From: JAGKXC01 sp964554385
Lineage (GTDB): Bacteria; Bacteroidota; Bacteroidia; NS11-12g; UBA955
Direction: 5' to 3'
DNA length: 10,872 nt
Assembly: GCA_964554385.1 (NCBI GenBank)
Contig: CAZKOM010000080.1
Span: forward strand, 1 to 10,872
Under the pieces are notes generated by a model that saw only the letters and a program-made list of their open reading frames with translations, was not told where the DNA came from and searched no databases. Within the stretch, counting starts at the first letter, position 1. Every line of letters starts with the position of its first letter. Below, piece after piece: positions 6,443 through 10,872 of the stretch. A program made the position numbers and the translations under genes.

Positions 6443-8461
6443 TTATCGTGGCAAATTGGCTAATATCCGTTTATGTTTATTCGCTGATTGTGTATTCCCT
6501 GTGGCCTCGTACAGTTTTACTAATAAAGTATGAGCTTCTACATTGTCTGGATTTAATTCCAAGGTCCTGTTGCACCATAATTGTACTAAGGGCCATTGCG
6601 ATTTTCCAGCAAAGGCATAGGCTAAATTGAGTCTGGATTTTTCGTGTTTAGGCTGTCTACTTAGTGTTTGGTTTAATAATGAAATGGCTTTGTCTAGTTG
6701 ATTAAGTCGAATGTAAACTTCTGAAGTTTCAGCAGCAAAATCAGAATCGAAAGGCATCATCTCTACCACCCTAATGTACCAAGGTAAAGCTTTTTCCCAT
6801 TGCCCATTGCGTTTAAAGGCATTCCCAATCCGATAGAAAAACCATGGGTCATTTATATCGCTGATTCCTCCTTGATTTGGTTCTATTGAAAGTGCTGTTA
6901 CCAGTCCAAGGAGTGCTTCTGCGTTTTGTTCAACAAATTTGCCGTGAATTGCCGTTTCTAACCATGCCATTTTATTCGCACTAGCCGATTCCCAAAATGC
7001 GGCATCCGTATTGTTAGGAATGGACTCATTCTTTTTCCATTGGCTCATCAGCTCATTCCCCTTATTTATGTAACTCTTGTTGGGGTCAAATCGTTCAAAA
7101 TAGCTGAAGTATGCCCGAGCATCCATCGATACATTGCTATTTTTACTGTTTACTAGCCATAATTCGCCTGTGGTTTTACCAAATCCATTCTCTTCGTTAT
7201 ACGCCGTGGTGGAATTAGTCTTGTTCAATGTTAAAGGTCGTTGAATTTTATGATCATGTACCGTTACATGAGGAATATCGCGTGTATCCGAAGCGGGCAT
7301 ATGGCAATCCACGCAATTACTTCCAATCTTTCCTCTTTGATCAGAACATGAAAAGAGCTTACTGCGAGTGGAATTGATTGTATGACATCCCGCGCAGGTT
7401 TGGTTGAATTTTGCGGTATTGGTCTTACGAACACTTACGTGCGGGTTGTGACAATTAATGCAAGTAAAATTCAAATTCGGATTGTACGAATCTTGATTTT
7501 TATTCGATTTTATAAAACAAGCACTTTGTTGAAATCGCTCTGCATGTCCAGCCATGACAAATCCCTGTGGTCCCTGTGTCTTAGGCATGTAAACATGGAA
7601 TACGGAATCTAAATCCATACCCGGACGGAAATCTGTGAACTTTTTTCCTGGCTTTAGCACATTGTTGCCTTGTAAATGGCAGCGCTGACAAATATCTACC
7701 TGCAGTTTAAATGGCAATCGCTTAGGATTTACAATAGAATAATCGGCCTGTTTGGAAGTATCAATGAGGATACCGTTGCGTTTTTCATTAACGTGCAATT
7801 CCCCAGGTCCATGGCAGCGTTCGCAATCAATTCCTAGTGGCAGTTGTTCGAAAATATTCACGGAACCTTCTCTCACGGTTGGCATCCCCGTATGACAACT
7901 CATACATTCAATATCAATTTTTCGGTTAAATCGAGCATTGTAACGTTCATAACCCGGAGGGAGATCCCAGACTTTTTTCTGTGTGTAGAACGTTAGTGGA
8001 GCCTGGTACAGGTGCTTGCCATCGGTCCAAAAATGACTGTTCGTATGGTGACCTGAACCAATTATGTGAGAAATTTTTTCGATTCGCTGGTACAGCGTAT
8101 CCTTTTGGGGTCCCAATCGAAATTCTCTGATGTACAAATTGTCTCCTTGCAGGTAGGGGAAATAATAGAGATTGTTTTTTCGATCAAATACAGGTTTAGC
8201 GGAGGTGAAATCTGCCTTGGAATATTGAATTTTAGCTTCGTGAAAACTAGACCCCATGCCCGTTTCCATAAACGAATGGTAGATATCTGAATGGCAACCT
8301 TTGCAAGTCTGAATACCAACATAATCCACCGTATCATGGAGGTTCCTGAACGGACTAGAACGGTTGTTACCTGAATTAACAGGACTGGTGCTACAATACC
8401 ATAAACTAAGGGCGGAAAATCCCAAAATTAGAAAAACCAACCATGTTGAGCGAATCTGCAT
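6443..8461 (-). CDS. Heptaheme c-type cytochrome with C-terminal TPR domain
   Basis: This 672-residue exported protein has seven CxxCH haem-binding motifs, with first Cys at residues 53, 186, 213, 258, 334, 356 and 383 (first motif at bases 8291-8305, last at 7301-7315). Motif surroundings such as CERCHGPGELH, CINCHNPHVS and NCVDCHMPASDT match the widespread multihaem-TPR proteins with doubled CxxCH motifs. Residues 5-22 form a hydrophobic signal peptide or anchor. C23 follows Tyr, a poor lipobox, so lipidation is doubtful. Extra His residues (138, 139, 143, 306, 398, 402, 404) could be distal haem ligands; C315 and C372 are not in haem motifs. Three to four TPR-like units fill about 540-668. 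It should act outside the cytoplasmic membrane in electron transfer, but no substrate or quinone partner is evident. It lies 21 bases after the rhodanese gene. No Shine-Dalgarno sequence precedes the start. Confidence 0.92.
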   Translation of the reverse strand: MQIRSTWLVFLILGFSALSLWYCSTSPVNSGNNRSSPFRNLHDTVDYVGIQTCKGCHSDIYHSFMETGMGSSFHEAKIQYSKADFTSAKPVFDRKNNLYYFPYLQGDNLYIREFRLGPQKDTLYQRIEKISHIIGSGHHTNSHFWTDGKHLYQAPLTFYTQKKVWDLPPGYERYNARFNRKIDIECMSCHTGMPTVREGSVNIFEQLPLGIDCERCHGPGELHVNEKRNGILIDTSKQADYSIVNPKRLPFKLQVDICQRCHLQGNNVLKPGKKFTDFRPGMDLDSVFHVYMPKTQGPQGFVMAGHAERFQQSACFIKSNKNQDSYNPNLNFTCINCHNPHVSVRKTNTAKFNQTCAGCHTINSTRSKLFSCSDQRGKIGSNCVDCHMPASDTRDIPHVTVHDHKIQRPLTLNKTNSTTAYNEENGFGKTTGELWLVNSKNSNVSMDARAYFSYFERFDPNKSYINKGNELMSQWKKNESIPNNTDAAFWESASANKMAWLETAIHGKFVEQNAEALLGLVTALSIEPNQGGISDINDPWFFYRIGNAFKRNGQWEKALPWYIRVVEMMPFDSDFAAETSEVYIRLNQLDKAISLLNQTLSRQPKHEKSRLNLAYAFAGKSQWPLVQLWCNRTLELNPDNVEAHTLLVKLYEATGNTQSANKHKRILANLPR

Positions 8462-8482
8462 AGGGTTGGGAGGAATTAAATA

Positions 8483-8803
8483 CTAGGGCTTACTGTCTGG
8501 ACCAAATTGCGCCTGCCAATCCAATACCCCACCAATTAAATTTCGGACATTGGTGAATCCTTGTTGCATCATATATTGTTTCGCAGTATTACTTCTCATT
8601 CCAGATCTACAATGTACAATGACTTCCTCATCTTTTAAATCTTCTAAATCCTCCAACTTAGATGGCAACTCTCCCAATGGAATCAACGTTCCACCTAAAT
8701 TAAAATCCTCGTATTCGTGTACTTCACGAACGTCGATTAAATTGATTTTCTCACCGGCCGAAAGGCGTTTTTGTAATTCGATTACGGAGATGTCAGTACT
8801 CAT
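8483..8803 (-). CDS. Single-domain rhodanese-like sulfurtransferase
   Basis: The 106-residue protein is one rhodanese domain of the GlpE/small-rhodanese size class. It has LIDVREVHEYEDFNLGGTLIP (about 22-42), the active-site loop C65-R-S-G-M-R70 and the closing NLIGGVLDWQ (88-97). The catalytic Cys is present, so a persulfide-carrying, sulfur-transferring protein is expected; the acceptor is unknown. With no signal peptide it should be cytoplasmic, unlike the exported products on either side. Its ATG overlaps the TGA of the preceding T9SS gene as ATGA (8800-8803), a typical sign of translational coupling, and the cytochrome gene follows after 21 bases. It could alternatively serve a general housekeeping role in sulfur trafficking. 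Confidence 0.93.
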   Translation of the reverse strand: MSTDISVIELQKRLSAGEKINLIDVREVHEYEDFNLGGTLIPLGELPSKLEDLEDLKDEEVIVHCRSGMRSNTAKQYMMQQGFTNVRNLIGGVLDWQAQFGPDSKP

Positions 8804-10758
8804 AATTTGATAAATCGGGTAACTCCAAAACTTCCGTCTTTTCCACGGATGATCATTTGGTAATTCCCGCTCGGCAAATTAACAACATCTGTTTTGTCTT
8901 GCAAAGTGCCTTCTTGCATTTTTAATCCACGTACGTCGCGAATTTCATACGTGCTATGATCAGGAATCCAACCAGAAACAGAAATCCATTGGGTACAAGG
9001 ATTGGGAAAGGTTTTTACCGATAAGGTTTCCATGCGTATGGTTCCAAAAGAGTAATCTATGCGTTCACCAAAAAGCATACGGATCATTGGAGTTCCCATA
9101 ATACTTGGATCCGAACGTTCCCAACTTCCCAATAAGTTATAGAATAAATGGGGATTAGGGTTGTTCCCTAGATTATAACGATAGTTATTGTCGTATCCAA
9201 CATTTAATATGTAGGGTACTGCCTGCTGCCAGCCAGCGTAGTATTTTCCCTTAGGTAAGTATAACACAGAATCAAAGAAAATAAAAGAGAAATGGTTAAT
9301 GCTGTCGGTATAAATCGGCCGGGAAATGGGGAATTCGTACAGCAGCAAATCTTGCTTATCCGGTGCTCCAATGGGAGAAAGCGCTTTCCAGATTTTCAAA
9401 CGAAATCCACGAGCGCTTACATCATTTAAACTTTGATTGAAATAAATGGCTAAACCACGCAAGGAATCCGGATGCTGAATATCAAATTCCATAGCAAACT
9501 GCCCCTTGATATTTCCTAAATTTTCATAATCCAGACCAAATCCACCTTCTGCACTGCCATCGTCATAACTATACCATGGCATGAAAGTATGTTCTACTGT
9601 GATTTTGTTGTTGTTGGGTGTACTATTGAATTGGGTAGGAGTTTCATCATTGCCTTGAGGTTGAATTTCAAAATCAAAGGTGATTTTTGGTGTTGCTCCA
9701 GATAACGTATCCACTGGTACTACATCAAACTTTTCAATGGAATCTCTATTGGCAGCGATGTTTCTCACATTTGAAAATGGAGGAACCGAATATAGAACTT
9801 TATTGTATTGATTTTTGAGAGTATATCCAATTCTCGTTTGAACGGCAGAATTTGAATTTAAGTTGTTAATCCCCAACGTATACCCTCTACCTTTTAATGT
9901 AGATTTATTGTAGAAGTAGTGCTTATAAGGTACATTTTTGAAATCTTTAATGGGATAAAGATTGGTTGATGATATCGCCACGTCCTGTATGTCCCTAAAA
10001 TCAACAATTCTATTCTTATCCATTCGAATGTAATCTACATGCCAGTGATTTAAATTTCCCGATGCCTTGGTATAGTTTACAAATCGAAATTGAAAATCTG
10101 GAATGAAATACTCGTATTTGTCAATCGCTACAAAATACTGAATAAAGGATGTTTGTTTTCCGCCGTTAATTCCCCATACTCGTTCAAATTGACCATTCTT
10201 ATTTTTAAAAAATAACAATAATGAATCTTCGTAATCGGGGATATCCCCTAATCCCTGTAATTGCACGAAAAAACTTAAATATATAGAGTCCGTTGGTTTG
10301 TAATTTATTGTACTTGCGCCACTCCAATAATATTGAAGATTGATTGGTTGTGAGGTTAAACTATCAGCAAAAACGGAAATCGTTTTATTTAACGGGTGAT
10401 AAGGATTGCCAAAACGATCTAAGTGATCAAAAGTTGCTACTCCGTAACTTGGTGGTTTTATTCCAAAGGTGTGGTTTACCCAAACCTGTTGATCGGTGAA
10501 GCGATCAATACTTGGATATCCAATTTCCTGAGAAAAATCTTCAAAAAATGGTAAAGAAAGCGTATCCGTAATTCGTTGTTGAATAATTAAGGGTTTAGAA
10601 GGAGCCTTTTTTTGAAGTTGAGGATTTCTTGATAACGGAAATAATTTGATTCCCGGTTGGAAATTGGCTTGTGCACTCACTTCGTAAATTCCAGAGAAAA
10701 TACATAAAAGAACTACAATGTATCGAATGGTTCTTTGTATTCTAACGAAATGTAACAT
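8800..10758 (-). CDS. T9SS type A sorting-domain secreted protein of unknown function
   Basis: The 652-residue protein has an N-terminal signal peptide (positively charged residues 6-12, hydrophobic 13-22, likely cleavage near VSAQA at 27-31) and a C-terminal type IX sorting domain (about 580-652). That domain shows VKTFPNPCTQWISV, then YEIRDVRGLKMQEG, LPSGNYQMII and the final TRFIKL. It should cross the inner membrane by Sec and the outer membrane by the T9SS, to be released or anchored on the cell surface. The body is probably beta-rich. LPFFEDFS at 69-76, PPSYGVATFDHLDRFGNPY at 102-120, HWHVDYIRMD at 238-247 and YDDGSAEGGFGLDY at 398-411 recall segments common in large Bacteroidota surface proteins. 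No catalytic motif is recognised, so adhesion or structure is as likely as enzyme activity. The start has an A-rich leader with AAGG ten to seven bases ahead of the spacer's end. Confidence 0.88.
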   Translation of the reverse strand: MLHFVRIQRTIRYIVVLLCIFSGIYEVSAQANFQPGIKLFPLSRNPQLQKKAPSKPLIIQQRITDTLSLPFFEDFSQEIGYPSIDRFTDQQVWVNHTFGIKPPSYGVATFDHLDRFGNPYHPLNKTISVFADSLTSQPINLQYYWSGASTINYKPTDSIYLSFFVQLQGLGDIPDYEDSLLLFFKNKNGQFERVWGINGGKQTSFIQYFVAIDKYEYFIPDFQFRFVNYTKASGNLNHWHVDYIRMDKNRIVDFRDIQDVAISSTNLYPIKDFKNVPYKHYFYNKSTLKGRGYTLGINNLNSNSAVQTRIGYTLKNQYNKVLYSVPPFSNVRNIAANRDSIEKFDVVPVDTLSGATPKITFDFEIQPQGNDETPTQFNSTPNNNKITVEHTFMPWYSYDDGSAEGGFGLDYENLGNIKGQFAMEFDIQHPDSLRGLAIYFNQSLNDVSARGFRLKIWKALSPIGAPDKQDLLLYEFPISRPIYTDSINHFSFIFFDSVLYLPKGKYYAGWQQAVPYILNVGYDNNYRYNLGNNPNPHLFYNLLGSWERSDPSIMGTPMIRMLFGERIDYSFGTIRMETLSVKTFPNPCTQWISVSGWIPDHSTYEIRDVRGLKMQEGTLQDKTDVVNLPSGNYQMIIRGKDGSFGVTRFIKL

Positions 10759-10872
10759 CGATTTTACCTTTTTTGGATGTCTTGTTTTACAGTGTATTTA
10801 TAGAAATCCGTTATTTGTTAACGCAATATTATTGAATTTATTGTGCAAATTGATTGAAAATTCATAACTTAA
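10759..10872. other. Upstream region of the T9SS gene, window edge
   Basis: These 114 A/T-rich bases hold no open reading frame I can support. Presumably they contain the promoter of the left-pointing gene run. The best minus-strand matches to TAnnTTTG are TCAATTTG (10846-10853) and TAATATTG (10824-10831), each with one mismatch, so I do not choose between them. The base run AAAAAAGG before the ATG is the only Shine-Dalgarno-like element. Confidence 0.4.

Larger units (their letters stand above)
5750..10758 (-). other. Predicted co-directional gene run: T9SS protein, rhodanese, heptaheme cytochrome, scoB
   Basis: Four genes point left with a 4-base overlap, then gaps of 21 and 39 bases, and no hairpin-plus-T-run terminator in any of the gaps. 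The overlap makes the first pair firmly linked and the short second gap suggests the cytochrome belongs too. scoB may be read through or started from its own box at 6409-6416. No terminator follows scoB, which meets the convergent small gene head-on. Confidence 0.6.

Noticed and set aside
8062..8337. 91-codon minus-strand frame inside the cytochrome gene
   Set aside because: It overlaps the first haem motif region of the cytochrome in another frame and has no independent support; it is not evidence of a frameshift because the cytochrome frame is uninterrupted.
8392..8461. Lipoprotein signal in the cytochrome N-terminus (Cys at residue 23)
   Set aside because: The residue before the cysteine is Tyr and the one before that Trp, which does not fit a lipobox; left as an undecided signal peptide or anchor.
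10824..10853. Promoter boxes for the T9SS gene run
   Set aside because: Two overlapping-range near-matches to TAnnTTTG each have a mismatch and the spacing to a TTTG element (14 bases) is short, so neither was listed as a promoter.

Overview
The window is about 60% A+T and reads as part of a Bacteroidota chromosome. Four things point there: a protein with a type IX secretion (T9SS) C-terminal sorting domain, upstream boxes matching the Bacteroidota -7 consensus TAnnTTTG, start codons without good Shine-Dalgarno sequences, and an atp cluster that ends with atpG. I see no tRNA, rRNA, CRISPR array, insertion sequence, phage gene or recognisable defence locus. Most of the window is ordinary chromosome with dense, intact genes.

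Right-pointing block (1-1412): the 3' end of atpA (F1 alpha, last 152 codons) and complete atpG (F1 gamma), closed by a clear intrinsic terminator. The following 211 bases hold no convincing gene, only an imperfect inverted repeat close to the end of the convergent stringent-response gene.

Left-pointing pair (1624-5237): an M20-family metallodipeptidase and, 17 bases after it, a full-length RelA/SpoT protein with HD hydrolase, synthetase, TGS, Cys-rich and ACT parts. They probably share a transcript. Upstream of the peptidase lies a 291-base spacer with an imperfect hairpin and a good promoter box for a small right-pointing gene.

Small gene (5529-5753, +): a 74-residue single-pass membrane protein of unknown function. 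An in-frame ATG lies 27 bases upstream but runs into the promoter box, so the second ATG is the likely start. Its stop codon overlaps the stop codon of the convergent scoB by four bases.

Left-pointing four-gene run (10758 down to 5750): a T9SS-exported protein, a single-domain rhodanese (ATGA overlap), a heptaheme c-type cytochrome with C-terminal TPRs, and the B subunit of a succinyl-CoA:3-ketoacid CoA-transferase without its A subunit nearby. The first three are probably co-transcribed; scoB may also have its own promoter. What joins a surface protein, a sulfurtransferase and a multiheme cytochrome is not evident. This run and the small membrane protein are the parts most worth a second look.
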